Source of the DNA: Cladosporium sp. IMV 00045
Lineage: Eukaryota > Ascomycota > Dothideomycetes > Cladosporiales > Cladosporiaceae
DNA: 64,000 nt
Direction of reading: 5' to 3'
Assembly: GCA_001931905.2 (NCBI GenBank)
Contig: MSJI02000086.1
Span: forward strand, 9,299 to 73,298
Shown here: positions 43,784 to 56,277 of the stretch, in pieces
Position numbering within the stretch: position 1 is the stretch's first letter
Layout: each line of letters opens with the position of its first letter
Program-made: the position numbers and the translations under genes
Notes under the pieces: generated by a model
The model's database searches: none
Told to the model about the DNA's origin: nothing
Seen by the model: only the letters and a program-made list of their open reading frames with translations

Positions 43784-44865
43784 GGGTGTTGAAGGGGACT
43801 TTGAAGCGCTGCTTGGAATAGGCGAGCGAGAAGATGCGAGTTTGTACAGGCTGTGGTGATGTCTGGCTAGGGAAACGCGCTGGCCGCGGATGACGGGAAA
43901 GGCGGAAGTGCTGCCATGCACGGGAGAATCTGATTAATTGTGTGGAGGTTGACTTTTCTTGGTTACACCCTTTCACGAAAGGCCATTCAAGGGTTGCTTC
44001 ATGCACTCATGAGTGGCAGCAGCAGCAGAGACCGTCTCTCTTGAAGAAGGAAAAGACCATGAGAAGAATCGCTCGAGAAGAAGAGGGGCACAAGCGTGTG
44101 TCCATTCATTCCATTCAACCAGACAAACGAAATTCAAAGGAGCCATTCAACCTGGATATCTATGTGTACGGAACACCCTTATCATAAGATTGGATGGATT
44201 GCGGAAGGATGGATGGCGAAACAGGTTCAATGCTGGGAGGAGCGGTTTTATTTGTTTCTAGGTTGGGAGTTGGGTCAAATGGAAACCGTAAAAGCATATC
44301 CGTTTTGTTCTTTCCCTTCACTTTTCGTCCTTCGTTCTTTCATTCCTTCGCTGTTTCGCTCGTTAGTGGCCTAGATGTCGGTTCGGAGCGCTTGTACATA
44401 TGATACGAATGGTATAGATAGAATAGGCCATCGCGAAAGAAAGAGTGAAGGTCATCGCCGCTCATCAATTCCCACTCGTCGAGTGAGCTTTCTTTCGCCG
44501 TTTTGCCGCTGGATCTGTCTTTGCTCATCACGCTCTTCTCGGATAGCAGTCGTGTATGGAGACGGAGATGAGATGGACAAGGACTTCTTCTAACATACGT
44601 ACATACAGCCTTGACAGAAAATGACAATGTTCCATTTTCCTTCACCTCTCATTTGATCCCAGCAACACAAAAGTCCATCTGGATGTCCCATTTGCTAAAA
44701 CCATCTTCGAGCTGCGCCGTACAATAAACGCCAGCGCTACAAATATCATTCTTCCGTCGTGGTTTTGTACTCGCCATGCCCCTTCGTCGCTCTTCAATAT
44801 CCAAGAAGCGCACTCGCAAGAGCAACCCATTTCAAAGCTCCAATCGTAACCTCACCATTCCCCTC
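43784..44865. other. Intergenic region between EKI1 and APQ12-like (block B)
   Basis: 1.08 kb. It is strongly diverged from its block A counterpart apart from both edges and short islands. No gene seen. Confidence 0.45.
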
Positions 44866-45349
44866 TTAATACCCACCACCATAAGGCTGCTGCCTCCCCC
44901 TCGCCATCCTCGCAGCCTCCTGCTGCTGCTCCGAAAAATACCTATATTCCTGCGCCCACCTTCCCGCCCACATCTGCGCATCCGTCACCACGCCCTCTGG
45001 GCCTCTTGTCCACATCCAGAACCCCACGAGCGCCAGGCCGCCCCAGAACGCGACGCGGCAGACCAGCCGCACCCAGAACATGACGGTGTTGACGAGCATG
45101 TTGAGAATTTTGAGGGACAGAAAGAGGATCAGGAGGAGGAGGGCGAGGGTTGCGAGGTCGGGTTTTTGCGTCAGGGCGTTGACGAGGGGCGTTGTGTAGG
45201 TTTGCAGGTGGTGGGTGTAGGAGAGAAACTGGAAGAAGTAGGGTCGGAGGGGGTTGGAGGGGGAGAGGAGGTAGGTCGTCCAGTCTGGAAAGTTAGTGTG
45301 TGTTCGGGAGCTGCGGTAGAGCGTGAGCCTTACCTTGGACGATGTCCAT
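44866..45349 (-). CDS. APQ12: Apq12-family nuclear envelope/ER membrane protein (block B copy)
   Basis: Exons 45334-45349 and 44866-45284, 144 aa. The intron is 49 nt here against 60 nt in block A and its internal sequence is unrelated by eye, while exon ends are the same. Both hydrophobic helices are kept; three substitutions (Ala80Val, Met92Val, Ala106Thr) separate the copies. Confidence 0.65.
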
Positions 45350-45995
45350 GTTGGGCGGTGTGTTTGGTTGTTGATATGTGTGTTTTGGTCGATGCGCTTT
45401 GCGGCCTTTTGCGATGAGAACTTCCTTGGAGGAGCGTTTGATGTGATCGGGTAGATTGTTGAACGATATGGAGAGGTTTTTTATTTTTTTCAACAGAAGC
45501 AGATGTGTACAATGCTTGTCAGGAGTGTCTCTAGTGTTTGGTGTTTCATAAATACTGTCGCCAGTCAGTGCGTTCACTTCAGCCAAACAAGACTAACAAG
45601 GACCCTGGAGTCGCGCCTGCTCTCCACCTTTCACCTTTATCGATAAGCCGTATGACTTGCCACACGCCTGCCTCAGGTTTCACTTGTCTCTCTGTGGAGA
45701 CACTGCCACAGCACGGTGAGTGCTCATCGTCTGTCAATTGTGACTCGACTCAGGCGGTGTCAAAAAAGCGAGCATCGGTTGTTTTTGGTGATTGGTTCTA
45801 AAGTCCTTGAAAAAGAGAGCACTTGCTGCACTGAAACATACATCTTCGCCTTCTAGCACAACCGTTTGCAAAGCGGAACTTTCGTCACCCACGCAAGGGC
45901 TTCTTGACCAAAAGATTCATCAAATTTGAAGCTCGTTTGCATAACGAACGACATAAATCAACAAGCCTGGTGTTTTCGCCGCCACACTCACCAAC
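45350..45995. promoter_or_regulatory. Divergent APQ12-like/TRL1 upstream region (block B)
   Basis: 646 bp, mostly near-identical to block A with small indels close to the TRL1 start. No gene seen. Confidence 0.45.
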
Positions 45996-48458
45996 ATGGC
46001 GTACCAGAACGAAGCGCCCTACAGGGCTCAGAATAAATATGAAATCTCAGAAATGCTTCGCGGCCTGGAAGCCAACCAAGGCAGAGGCAAAGACAAGGGC
46101 AAGGGTGGATTCTCAGCCAAGAAGAACACTTTCCTTGTCGAAGGATCAAATATCAAAGTCGACTCGTGGCGCATGCAAGACTGGGACTACAAGAAGCCCA
46201 ACCTCCCGACCTACGCTCGTGGACTCTTCACCACCACAAACCGCGACGGCCAGCCGGAAATCGTCGTGAGAGGTTACGACAAGTTCTTCAACCATGGAGA
46301 GGTCAACGAGACTCAGTGGCGAAACGTCGAGAACAACACGCGCGGACCTTACGAACTCAGTGTGAAGGAGAACGGTTGCATTATTTTCATCTCTGGTCTG
46401 GAGGATGGCACTCTTCTGGTCTGCAGCAAGCACTCGACTGGAGCCCGGCAAGACACCGATGTCAGCCATGCGATGGCCGGTGAGAAATGGGTCGATAGAC
46501 ATCTCGCCACTGTCGGAAAGACGAAGAAGGATCTTGCCCTGAGGCTGCGTGCCATGAACGCCACTGCTGTGGCCGAGCTGTGCGACGATGACTTCGAGGA
46601 GCACGTTCTCCAATACAGCCCTGAGCAGGCTGGCTTGTACCTCCACGGTATCAATCTCAACCTTCCAGAGTTTGCGACATACCCTCATCACCTTGTCGAT
46701 CAGTTTGCCGACGAGTGGGGTATGAAGAAGACGATGTTTCTTACCATGAATCGCATCGACGAAGTCAAGGCCTTCCTTGACAACGTCGCAGAGACGGGCA
46801 ACTATGCTGGACGCGATACCGAAGGCTTTGTCATTCGATGCCAATCCAACGCAAACACAAATCAATGGCACGACTGGTTCTTCAAGTACAAGTTCGAAGA
46901 GCCGTACTTGATGTACCGTCAATGGCGCGAGTGCACAAAGGCAATCATCGGCGACCGTCAGCCCAAGTACAAGAAGCACAAGAAGATCACAGAGGAGTAC
47001 GTCGATTTCGCGCGAAGACAGCTCCACGGCCGTCCCGATCTTGCCAAAGCCTACAACGCCAACCATGGCATTATTCAGATGCGTAATGACTTCCTCGAAT
47101 CTCGTGGTCTCAAGGGTTCGGATATCATCCGACAGGAGCAGGAGATGGGTGACGTCCCTAACGAGGATGTCACAAACGACGTTGTACTTGTGCCCGTCGC
47201 TACCCTTGGTTGCGGTAAAACCACAGTTGCTCTCGCGCTCTGCGAGCTTTTCGGCTGGGGCCACGTCCAAAATGACAACATTACTGTCAGGAAGGGCAAG
47301 CCTGCAATGTTCGCTTCGAAATGCTCTGACTGCCTTACTGAGAGTCCAGCCATGATTGCCGACCGCAATAACCACCAGCGCCGAGAGCGTAAGCAAATCA
47401 TTGAGGATATCTCTAAAATCGTGCCCGGGGCTCGCTTCGTGGCTCTTCACTATGTGCACGAGAGAGGCAACTACGACAGCATTCGCAAAGCCACCCGCGA
47501 CCGTATTGTGGCGCGCGGTGACAACCATCAGACCATCCACGCGAGCACCAAGGGCTCCGAGATCATCGAAATCATGGAAGGCTTCATGCACCGCTTCGAG
47601 CCTGTGACGCCTGATACGTCTCCCGATGATGGCTTCGACACAATCATAAACCTTGACGTATTGTCGTCTTCTCGCGAGAACCTCGAGACAGTCATCACAC
47701 AATTGTACAACGAGTATCCCAAGCTTTTCCGCGACCGGGAGATGCCCTCTTCGGCCGACATGGATGCTGCCATTGAAGCTGCCCTCAACAACTACACCGT
47801 CGACATCAAGCACGAGATCAAAGGCAGCAACAATAACAACAAGCAGAAGACCCAGCCCAACGGCGCTCCCAACCCATCCCACACCGCACCTAAACCCAAG
47901 GAGCGCAAAGTCGAATACTTCGCCGTCCAGCTCCCTGCTCCGCGTGTCTCCGCCGTCCTCGACGCCGTCTTCCGCGACGCCAGCCCCGAGCAAGTCCTCA
48001 TGTACAACTCTCTGAAAGCCGGAGGCCGCATCCAGAGCCAATTCCACGTCACGCTCATGCACCGCGCCAGCACCGGCCAACATCCGGAGACCTGGGAGCA
48101 CCTGAACGGACTGTACACCAACGCTTCCGCACCGACTCCCGAGCGCGCGTTTGCGCTGCCAGACGCCAAGTTGGGCGACGCGAACGTGCGTCTGGAGAGG
48201 TTGGTCTGGGACAAGAGGATTATGGCTTTCGTCGTGAGGCTGTCGGGCAAGGATGGCGAGCAGTGGCCTTGCGTCAACAAAATCGCGCACGTCACCGTGG
48301 GCACTTCGTCGCCGGCCGTCAAGCCGAAGGAGTCGAATGATTTGCTTGATAAGTGGTTGAGTTTGGGCAGTGGAGATGACCCGAATGGGATCATGGAGCT
48401 GCCGGTGAAGGGTAACGTTGAGCTGGAAGGTGTCGTCAAGGGCGTGCTTTCGAGGTGA
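45996..48458 (+). CDS. TRL1: tRNA ligase Trl1, trifunctional (block B copy)
   Basis: Single exon, 820 aa with no indel against block A. Ligase K124-E-N-G, kinase P-loop 402-410 and both HxT motifs (684-686, 765-767) are intact, so this copy should also be functional. Differences include Asp13Asn, Gln14Lys, His253Arg, Gly255Asp, Lys417Glu and Gly611Ser. Synonymous changes clearly outnumber replacements in the aligned text, which fits purifying selection on both copies. Confidence 0.95.
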   Translation: MAYQNEAPYRAQNKYEISEMLRGLEANQGRGKDKGKGGFSAKKNTFLVEGSNIKVDSWRMQDWDYKKPNLPTYARGLFTTTNRDGQPEIVVRGYDKFFNHGEVNETQWRNVENNTRGPYELSVKENGCIIFISGLEDGTLLVCSKHSTGARQDTDVSHAMAGEKWVDRHLATVGKTKKDLALRLRAMNATAVAELCDDDFEEHVLQYSPEQAGLYLHGINLNLPEFATYPHHLVDQFADEWGMKKTMFLTMNRIDEVKAFLDNVAETGNYAGRDTEGFVIRCQSNANTNQWHDWFFKYKFEEPYLMYRQWRECTKAIIGDRQPKYKKHKKITEEYVDFARRQLHGRPDLAKAYNANHGIIQMRNDFLESRGLKGSDIIRQEQEMGDVPNEDVTNDVVLVPVATLGCGKTTVALALCELFGWGHVQNDNITVRKGKPAMFASKCSDCLTESPAMIADRNNHQRRERKQIIEDISKIVPGARFVALHYVHERGNYDSIRKATRDRIVARGDNHQTIHASTKGSEIIEIMEGFMHRFEPVTPDTSPDDGFDTIINLDVLSSSRENLETVITQLYNEYPKLFRDREMPSSADMDAAIEAALNNYTVDIKHEIKGSNNNNKQKTQPNGAPNPSHTAPKPKERKVEYFAVQLPAPRVSAVLDAVFRDASPEQVLMYNSLKAGGRIQSQFHVTLMHRASTGQHPETWEHLNGLYTNASAPTPERAFALPDAKLGDANVRLERLVWDKRIMAFVVRLSGKDGEQWPCVNKIAHVTVGTSSPAVKPKESNDLLDKWLSLGSGDDPNGIMELPVKGNVELEGVVKGVLSR

Positions 48459-49823
48459 GGAACGAATCTGCTCCTCCTCTGAAGTTGCAGAGACTACGAT
48501 ATTCGATGATCGCTATGCGGACATGTTGCATGAGAGTATGAAACTGGGGATCGTTCGGCTCGATCATTGAGAGTACCGCATGATCCATCAGTATAGAAAC
48601 TGGGAAGGCTTAGCATTAGAGTAGAGGATAACAGCGCTACACGAAGTAAAAGCATCAAAGGTATGACCAATATTACACGAAACCTGATCGCTGCCTTTGC
48701 AGTGTGTGCGAAGAGGCATGAAGTGGTGACGATCTCTAGCTCTGCAGGTTTCACCAATCTGGACAAACGTCTGAAACAATGGTTCCCTGGATGTTCTAGA
48801 ACCACATCATCAACCATTACACTAACAACCAAGCGATATATCGCAAGCAGTACCGGAATAACAAAAATTGATTCCCTCTGCAATATAGCTCTCAAGAACG
48901 CCACAGCAAGCACGGCACACACTCCGCGGCGCCCAGCGCAAAACAGTGGGCTCAAGACGTCAAGCTGCCGCCCGCCGCACCAAAACTTGATTTCCACCAG
49001 CTATCCAAGAAAAAAACAGCCACATCTCCTGCAACCGAACACTATACTCCTACCTGTTATGGATAACATACCGCACATCATCGCGAAGGTCCCTGATCTA
49101 GAACTCTAAAACGCAGCATCACCGCCACACCTCGCATGGAAGAAGAGTCGCCCTACCACACGTGTTACTTTGCCCTGCAGCGAGCACCGCACCTTTTCAC
49201 TTCCCTCAGTGGCTGACCGCGGCCGCTCGATCCGTATACCTGGCAGCCTGGCGTTGCCCTGCGTGAAGGTCCTGGAAGCGATGTGGCTAAGGCAGTAGGG
49301 CGCTCTGTTGTCATGGTTCCCTTAGCCACTCACGAGCCGCGAGCGCTACGTTTGCCAATCCGCCCTAGGGACCTGTCACCTATCGCAACAGCATATTGAA
49401 CGCGAAGCTTGTTCTTGTCTGCTTCGATGGGGGAATCGGTAGGGGTTTCCTTTCGCTTGACGAGAGCGTTGATAGCCGAGAGCGATGTGTTTGCCCATCC
49501 ACTTCTCTATCTCTTTCATCCTGGTGTATGGAGGTAATGATCGTCACATCATCTGCACAGCCTGAGGTCTGAGGTGGTCTGGAGTTGTGGATCTTCTCTT
49601 TTTGTGACATTTTACCCTCTCGCGGATTGGAGAGATCATTTTTCTTTCTTCGCCTTGTTTGAGATATACCGTGTTGTTGCTCACTTGACCGCCAGATCTC
49701 GCTGATCGTTGCTTGCTTACTTCTCGAGAATCCATATTCACTTTCTGTGTCTCAATACTCCCATTCCAGTGCGCAAGCACTCGGCATTTGAACATCATCA
49801 GTGGAGCATTTCATCTCGGGGTT
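48459..49823. promoter_or_regulatory. TRL1 3' flank and membrane-protein upstream region (block B)
   Basis: 1.37 kb. It contains the conserved noncoding island (about 49,133-49,600). No gene seen; ORFs overlapping it are not conserved in frame between copies. Confidence 0.45.
49283..49329. other. 10-bp inverted repeat (block B)
   Basis: Arms GTGGCTAAGG at 49283-49292 and CCTTAGCCAC at 49320-49329, loop 27 nt. The arms are identical to block A although the loop lost five bases. Confidence 0.55.
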
Positions 49824-51299
49824 ATGGCGAAAGCTCTGAACGGAAACCGACTGTCGGCCTACCTCGTTGTCGTCGCGGCACTTGCGAATGCACAGGAACC
49901 CACCACCAGCGCAAACAACTCGCCAACTGCGATCGAGACAACATCTATACGCACAGAAGCAAGGCAGGCGTCAGCCGGGCAAGAGCCTTCAACCACCGAT
50001 GCTCCTCTGCAACTCTGGGGCATCGCCAATTCGTTGTTGTCAGTCTACTACCCTTCAGCGACAGCCTTGGATATCGCTTCTCTCACCTGGCCGAACACAG
50101 TGGTGATCGGGTCTTCGACATATACAAATGATGGAGGTACGGCATCGACATCTGGATCGTCAACGTCATCACCATCCTTTTCAATATCGCCCTCAATTTC
50201 ACCATCATCGACATTCTCGACCTCACCATCTTCAACCCTTCCGACATCTGCCATATCAAGTCTCGAAGTAAGCCGGCCCATAACTACAGACGACAGCACT
50301 GCAAGCGAATCCGAGCCATCAGCAGATCCGGAGCCCTCAGGCTTTCCCAGGGATCGCAAATTGGGGATCGCACTGGGTGTCGTATTTGGCGTGCTGGCGC
50401 TGGCGGTAATGGCATTTGCGCTTTGCTGCATCCACCGGCGACAGAAGCGACACGGCGGCACAGGAATCTTCCCCAACAGGAAACGCACTGGTTCTCCTAC
50501 AGACAGTGAAATTGGTGAATGGCGCGCTCGCCATCCACACATGGGATTGGTCGCACCTGTGGTCGCTCCCATGACCCAGAGTGAAGATCGACCGCCTCGG
50601 GACTGGGTCGATCACTACAACCGCCTTTCCAACCAATTCACTCCTCCTGTGCATATGCATCCTGCATTCTCTCACCAGCACACCGGGAGTGCAGGAACAT
50701 CGTCGGAGACCAACCCATTCTTCACGCCAAATGATCGAGCGGTACAGCACGCCGATCGCTACAACGACGATAGCGATTATCATCCAGGCTATCCTAAGTC
50801 CGGACCACGCGCGACAGTGACCGAATACATACCATACAATCCCTCCCCGAGACGATCGCAGAGCTCGCATCGGCGCTCATCAAGCTCCAGTCCCGACAGA
50901 AACCGCCCACCCACCCCATTCTCTCCCATGTTGATGATGCAAACCTCCTCACCACCCCAACGCAACCTCAACCAGAACAATCCTTTCTCACCTACAACAG
51001 ACGACCACAGCGAGGACATAGCGCAACGCCAACGTCTAACCCAGCATGACTACGACGAATACGACGCGAACGAGGAGAACGACGTCGTCAGCCCCATACA
51101 GCCTCCTTCGAAGAGTCCTGCGCGCCGATGTAGCCCGCTGGTGCATTATCCGAGTTGGTCGGAGATCAGCGAGTTTGATTTCACCGGTGAGACGGAGGCG
51201 GGAGGGAGGGGTTTGAGAGGCAGACGGAGCGGAGGCGATGGGTTTGATGGGTATGGAAGAGATAGGGAGAGTGTGGTTGGGAGGACGGAGTTGGCTTGA
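49824..51299 (+). CDS. Ser/Thr-rich single-pass membrane protein (block B copy)
   Basis: 491 aa from ATG 49824. Signal peptide, single transmembrane helix (LGIALGVVFGVLALAVMAFA) and disordered cytoplasmic tail are as in block A. Replacements concentrate in the Ser/Thr/Pro ectodomain (about residues 5-50 and 105-130), and the tail is more conserved, suggesting the cytoplasmic part carries the constrained function. Confidence 0.75.
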   Translation: MAKALNGNRLSAYLVVVAALANAQEPTTSANNSPTAIETTSIRTEARQASAGQEPSTTDAPLQLWGIANSLLSVYYPSATALDIASLTWPNTVVIGSSTYTNDGGTASTSGSSTSSPSFSISPSISPSSTFSTSPSSTLPTSAISSLEVSRPITTDDSTASESEPSADPEPSGFPRDRKLGIALGVVFGVLALAVMAFALCCIHRRQKRHGGTGIFPNRKRTGSPTDSEIGEWRARHPHMGLVAPVVAPMTQSEDRPPRDWVDHYNRLSNQFTPPVHMHPAFSHQHTGSAGTSSETNPFFTPNDRAVQHADRYNDDSDYHPGYPKSGPRATVTEYIPYNPSPRRSQSSHRRSSSSSPDRNRPPTPFSPMLMMQTSSPPQRNLNQNNPFSPTTDDHSEDIAQRQRLTQHDYDEYDANEENDVVSPIQPPSKSPARRCSPLVHYPSWSEISEFDFTGETEAGGRGLRGRRSGGDGFDGYGRDRESVVGRTELA

Positions 51300-51870
51300 T
51301 TGAGAGACAGGTGTAGATATCTTGTTCTCGCGCTGGCTCGCGAGAATTGTACTTTGGGTTTTTGGATTCGATGAGAAATTCACTTTCGGCGAACGAGAGA
51401 CGATAGAAAAGAGCAATGATTTTTTAGGAACACAGTCATCTTCCCTGAGTATCGATATCATCAGAAGTCAGCGTTTTCTTCAGGACGTGAAATGATCTCT
51501 TTTAATCGATGCAATTACTTCACCTTAGGGCTGGTTTAGTCTTTGATCTAATTCCCGGCCCGTACGAGGCCCTCTCTCCTCGCAACTTCAACGTTTCCAA
51601 TAACACGCATTCACTACTGATCCTTCGGTCAGAGAACAATAGTCTCCCCTGGTCACCAGTAGCAAGCGGCACCCGTCGGTACGAGCGGACCTGTCCAATG
51701 CTTTTTAGCCCCCAGCCGGCATCGGGACCCGCACGTATGATCCCACGAGTAATGGACTGAGTTCTCTAGTCTTTTAGATCTGTTTGTGATAAGATCTTCC
51801 AATCTTTACCTTTCCTACCTTTCAACGCACTACCACCCATCCACCCTCTAGTATCCCAACTTATTCGACA
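51300..51870. promoter_or_regulatory. Upstream region of the MFS transporter gene (block B)
   Basis: 571 bp. The first 200 bp are diverged, and the 330 bp next to the start are well conserved with block A. No gene seen. Confidence 0.45.
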
Positions 51871-53354
51871 ATGTCTTCGGGCGATGAGAATCCTCAGCCC
51901 GCTGGCACAGCGTCGTGGGCGCACAAAACATGCCAGGCTCTAGGCCTAACATCCTTCATGTCATCAACTCTCGACACCAAAATCCTCTGCCTGCAAAGGT
52001 TCATCCGACTATTCGCCTTCGGCGCCTCGACATTGATTCTGGCCTCTTACCTCGGCGCCCTCGGCACTTCTGACGACCTTATCGGCTTGTTCATGACTTT
52101 GACCCTCGTCGGAGATGTTTTCATCAGTTTCCTGCTGGCTCTCGTCGCCGACAAACTCGGCCGTCGCAACATTCTCGGCCTCGGGGCGCTTCTCATGTGC
52201 GGGAGTGGTGTTGTATTTGCGAGTTTTGGGAACTACTGGGTGTTGCTTGCGGCTGCTATTTTGGGCGTGATAACTCCCAGGTGAGTCCCAAATGACTTGA
52301 GCTCGTGGAACATACATACATTGACTTCGCTGTTAGTGGCAATGAGATCGGACCTTTCCGTGCAGTGGAGGAGTCTACGATCGCACATTTGAACGCGCCT
52401 GAGCATAGAAGTCAGGTCTTTGCCTGGTATACGCTGATAGGCATGGGTGGTGTGGCTTCTGGTCTCAACACTTGCGGCTGGGTGGCGACCTACCTGGTCG
52501 ACTCCAAGCACTGGAGTCACTTGGAGACGTATCGTGTGATGTTTTTCGGTTACGCCGCTATAGGTGCACTCAAGTTCCTTCTCACGCTCTTGTTGAGCGC
52601 CAACTGCGAAGCTGAGCCAGCACAGAACCACCCAGACAATCGCCAGGGCGAGACTGCTCCTCTGTTGCACCAGGAGACCGCACAGCAGACCGAGGCACCT
52701 CCCAAGAAATCCAAGACTGGATTATGGTCATCGATCAGCCCCGAAAGCAGAGCCATCGTCTTCCGTCTCTGCCTTCTCTTTGCCTGCGACAACTTCGCCT
52801 CAGGCCTCGCACCCATGTCCTGGGTGACCTACTACTTCAAACGGCAATTCGGCATCCTCGAAGGCCAGCTAGGAACCCTCTTCTCCATCACCAGCCTCGT
52901 ATCCGCCATCTCCGTCCTCTTCGCAGCATCCCTCGCCCGCCGCATCGGCAACGTAAAAACCATGGTCTTCACACACTTGCCCTCGTCCATCTGCCTAGCA
53001 CTGATCGGCATCCCCACCTCTTTCCCTCTAGCCGTGACCCTTCTGGTCTTGCGCGCATCTACGCAGTCCATGGACGCCGCGCCGCGCTCGGCCTTCCTGG
53101 CTGCGGTCGTGCAGCCAAATGAGCGTACGGCTGTTATGGGGATTGTTAATGTGGTCAAGACGGCTAGTCAGAGTATGGGACCGTACATCACGGGCGTGCT
53201 GGTTAAGCAGCAGTTGTTCTGGGTTGCATTTCTGATGGCGGGATCTTTGAAGGCGGCGTACGATTTGGGGCTGCTTGTGACTTTTGTTTGGCAGCAGGCG
53301 AGGGAGAAGAAGAAGCAGCAGGATGGTGAGGATGATCGCTCGGAGAATGCTTGA
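51871..53354 (+). CDS. Major facilitator superfamily transporter (block B copy)
   Basis: Exons 51871-52280 and 52337-53354, 475 aa. The intron is 56 nt (GTGAGT..GTTAG) against 52 nt in block A. Motif A (D94, G97, R98, R99) and the GNEIGPFR segment are intact. About 20 substitutions, several clustered at 177-185 and in the central loop (about 245-275). Confidence 0.85.
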
Positions 53355-53678
53355 GACGATTTCGCAGTAGACTCCACATGATGGTTTGACAACTGCCATC
53401 CTCTTTGACATCTCAAATGTATGCTGCGTGTAGTTATTCAATTTGGGAAAGACACCGACTATATCGAACTATTCGTTTGGAGTTCTATTTTGTCAATCAA
53501 TATTGCAGGATTCATGGCTTCTTGCCTGAACCGCATAATAAGAACGTGTTACATCTAGTGTCATGCGACTCGTAATATCAGATAGAATTAGGAAGATGAT
53601 ATAACACCTCTTTGAGACATCATCGTAACGCCCTATAGTCGAGTAGTCAAAGCCGCTCACCTCATGAGATCCGAACCC
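53355..53678. other. Intergenic region between convergent MFS and OPT genes (block B)
   Basis: 324 bp, 3' UTRs of both genes. Moderately diverged from block A. Nothing else seen. Confidence 0.4.
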
Positions 53679-56277
53679 TCAAAGCTCGGAACGCTGCAAA
53701 TAGCTACAACTCTTCCAATCGCACGTGTCCTGTCGAAGTTGTCAGTCAATATCAATTGAGATCACGCAGAGGGCGGCATGGGTTTCATACCTTATGAACT
53801 TCCGTTCCCCACCACTTCAAATTCTTCGACGCTCCAGTGTAAAAAACCGCGAAGAAAATGACGATACCAGCGATCGCGACCGAGCAGTCAAGAGCGGAGC
53901 TCAAGACGAAGTTATATCGCCTCCACCAGGTCGCCTGCTTTCTCTTGACGAGCAAGCCGGAAAGCAGGCCGACGACAGCCCAACTGCCATAGTTGGTTCC
54001 CGAAGCGGGGGGGATGTAGTTGAGGCCGCCGAGGAAAAGCGGTACGTGGATCTTTTGGAGCCATTTTGTTTTAGGGAAGAATCGCCTGCGAAGAACGAAG
54101 ACAATCACGGGCAGGATGGCTCCGAGGAGGAAAAACCAAAGCAGCGGGCGATATCTGGCACCCTCTGCGAAAAAGCGGCGCGGACCCAACGCTCCCCAGA
54201 CCATGCTGGTATTGAAGTGAGTGTGGGAGAACGGGCATCGGAAGCCGTTCACTGCGTCTTTGGTGCAGATTCCCGGGATGTGATTGAGGGCCCAGTTGAT
54301 CACAGCGACCTGTCCTAGAGTTCCGAAGATTACGCCCACTATTTGGACTGCAAACAGCTTTCTTGGAGGAATGTTGCAGTAAATCCCCAATTTTAGGTCT
54401 TGAGCAAATGCCAGTCCCTTGATGCCAGAAATGTAGCCGAGATTGAAGAACCAGATGTTGGCCAACACTTTGCCCTCCCATACGTAACCGGCTATGAGGC
54501 GGCAGATGATATCAATCTGGATTTTCACGTTGGTGGTAGCATACACCCAAGCGAGCTGTTTGAGGCATTAGCAAGTCTGCTTGATTGTTTTCAGGGTTTC
54601 TGAGGGACCTACAGGAACGAAGAAGAAGGCAGCCACTGCGAATGAGAGAAGCACACCGTACCAGTGCAGCTGAACAGGCCAGGCTTCACAAGCCACGATC
54701 CCAAGAACAACTGAAACTAGGGCAGCAACCCAGTACCACCACACTGGTACGCTGTTGTAAGCAGGCTGCGTGTTCCGAGGAATCTTCGGAGTTCGAGTTG
54801 CCAGTGCGTACAGCCCAGATGCTTTAAAAGCATTCTTCAGATCATCCCGCTTCTCAAGTGCCAACCATACGAAAAGCGAAACAATGGATGCAAAGCATAG
54901 GCCAAACGTATTGAGCGCGTAAGTAGTGGGGAGATAGACCTATGAGCATCAGAAAGAAGGTCAGCGTATTGGGTTTGCTTGGAGACCGATGAGTTTTCCT
55001 TACGTCTGAGTATTCGCGATATGCCGTCTCGTTGAAGGAAAATCCTTCGAGCTTGTTTATCACTCTCGACACATTGAATTCTTCGCCAAATCTGTCAAAG
55101 ATCGAGTTGCTTTGAATAGGATAGTAGGCGCTATCCCACACGTTCGAGTAGTACAGGGCGGGTGAGACGATATAGATCCAGACGACCAGGGATGCTAAGA
55201 CATTGAGAATCGCCCAGGTGGGAACAACCAAAGGCGAACCAATGTAAGCGATTTGACTCCAATCAAAAGTGATTGGTAGCAATCCAATACCGCTGTTCAT
55301 TCCGAACACCTGGTTCACGACAGCGTTGTTTGGCGCAATCCAGCACACCCATGTGAAGTACCCTAACGCAGGGAAGATGAGGTCGGGTAGCCAGTACCAA
55401 CAGAATGATGCAGCGAAGGCCATGAGAAAGAACCTGTACCTTGACATTGTCCATCGAGATGAAGTCTGGCTTTTGTCGTCGCCCCTCTTGACATGGAGGG
55501 CGGCATTGAGTGCAGTGTTTCCGAGAACGCCAGGCCATACGAGGCTAGGAGGTTCGACCACAAGAGCATAGCAGATTCCGGCAAGGGCAAGACCAAAGAG
55601 AAGAGTCGTCAGTGTCATTATAATCTCGAACCCCCATCCCAGCTCCAAGCCGTAGAAGACACGCTGTTCAGTGAGTACATCGGCACTGAGTCTGGTCAGA
55701 AAGCTCAAATTGGCCATGATGTAGATCAAGATGTTCTCCTGAGGGTTGTTGTTAGGACAACGTCGTTTGGGGAGATTTCAATTAGAGAAGAGCGAACCTT
55801 GTAGTTGAACGGTCCAGGATTGAGACTGATTTCTTGACCCATTGTAGAGAACTTCCAATCCGGAAGAGCCAGATACCAAGCCTTGCCAATAGGATAAGCC
55901 AGGAACTGGATAGCCGATTGGGACAAGGTAATGGATGGTATGCGAAAGGTATAAAGCGTGTTCACACCACTTCCAAGCAGACAGAATCCGATACCAATCA
56001 CCCACATGCGCACAGTGAGGCAAGGCATGTTTGGATCATCTTCTGTCAGGCCAACACCTGCAGCGTACAGCACTTCTTTACGCGCAGACTCTTCGGACGA
56101 GCGATCTGAGTCCCTGTGATCGGTTGGTCTGACGTCCTCTTCGTCGACTGCAGCTGTACCAACGTTGACAGACTTTGGCATGTCAGTTAGCTCGGTAACG
56201 CTTGGATCGCCATGCTTGATGTGGTTCGACGACGAAGCTTGCCCACTGGGAAGGCCATTGCTGCCACCTGCCGCCAT
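53679..56277 (-). CDS. OPT-family small oligopeptide transporter (block B copy)
   Basis: Five exons: 55798-56277, 55004-55738, 54613-54939, 53791-54555 and 53679-53729, giving 785 aa with exon lengths identical to block A. Introns are 59, 64, 57 and 61 nt (65 nt for the last one in block A). The weak GTTCGC donor of intron 1 is kept. OPT motifs are intact; about 15 substitutions, concentrated in the acidic N-terminal tail (for example three in a row where the two copies read PAAQGD and PTDHRD). Confidence 0.9.

Noticed and set aside
46146..48290. 714-codon minus-strand ORF antisense to TRL1 in block B
   Set aside because: In block A the same antisense frame is broken into pieces, so it is not conserved; the sense strand is a complete tRNA ligase.
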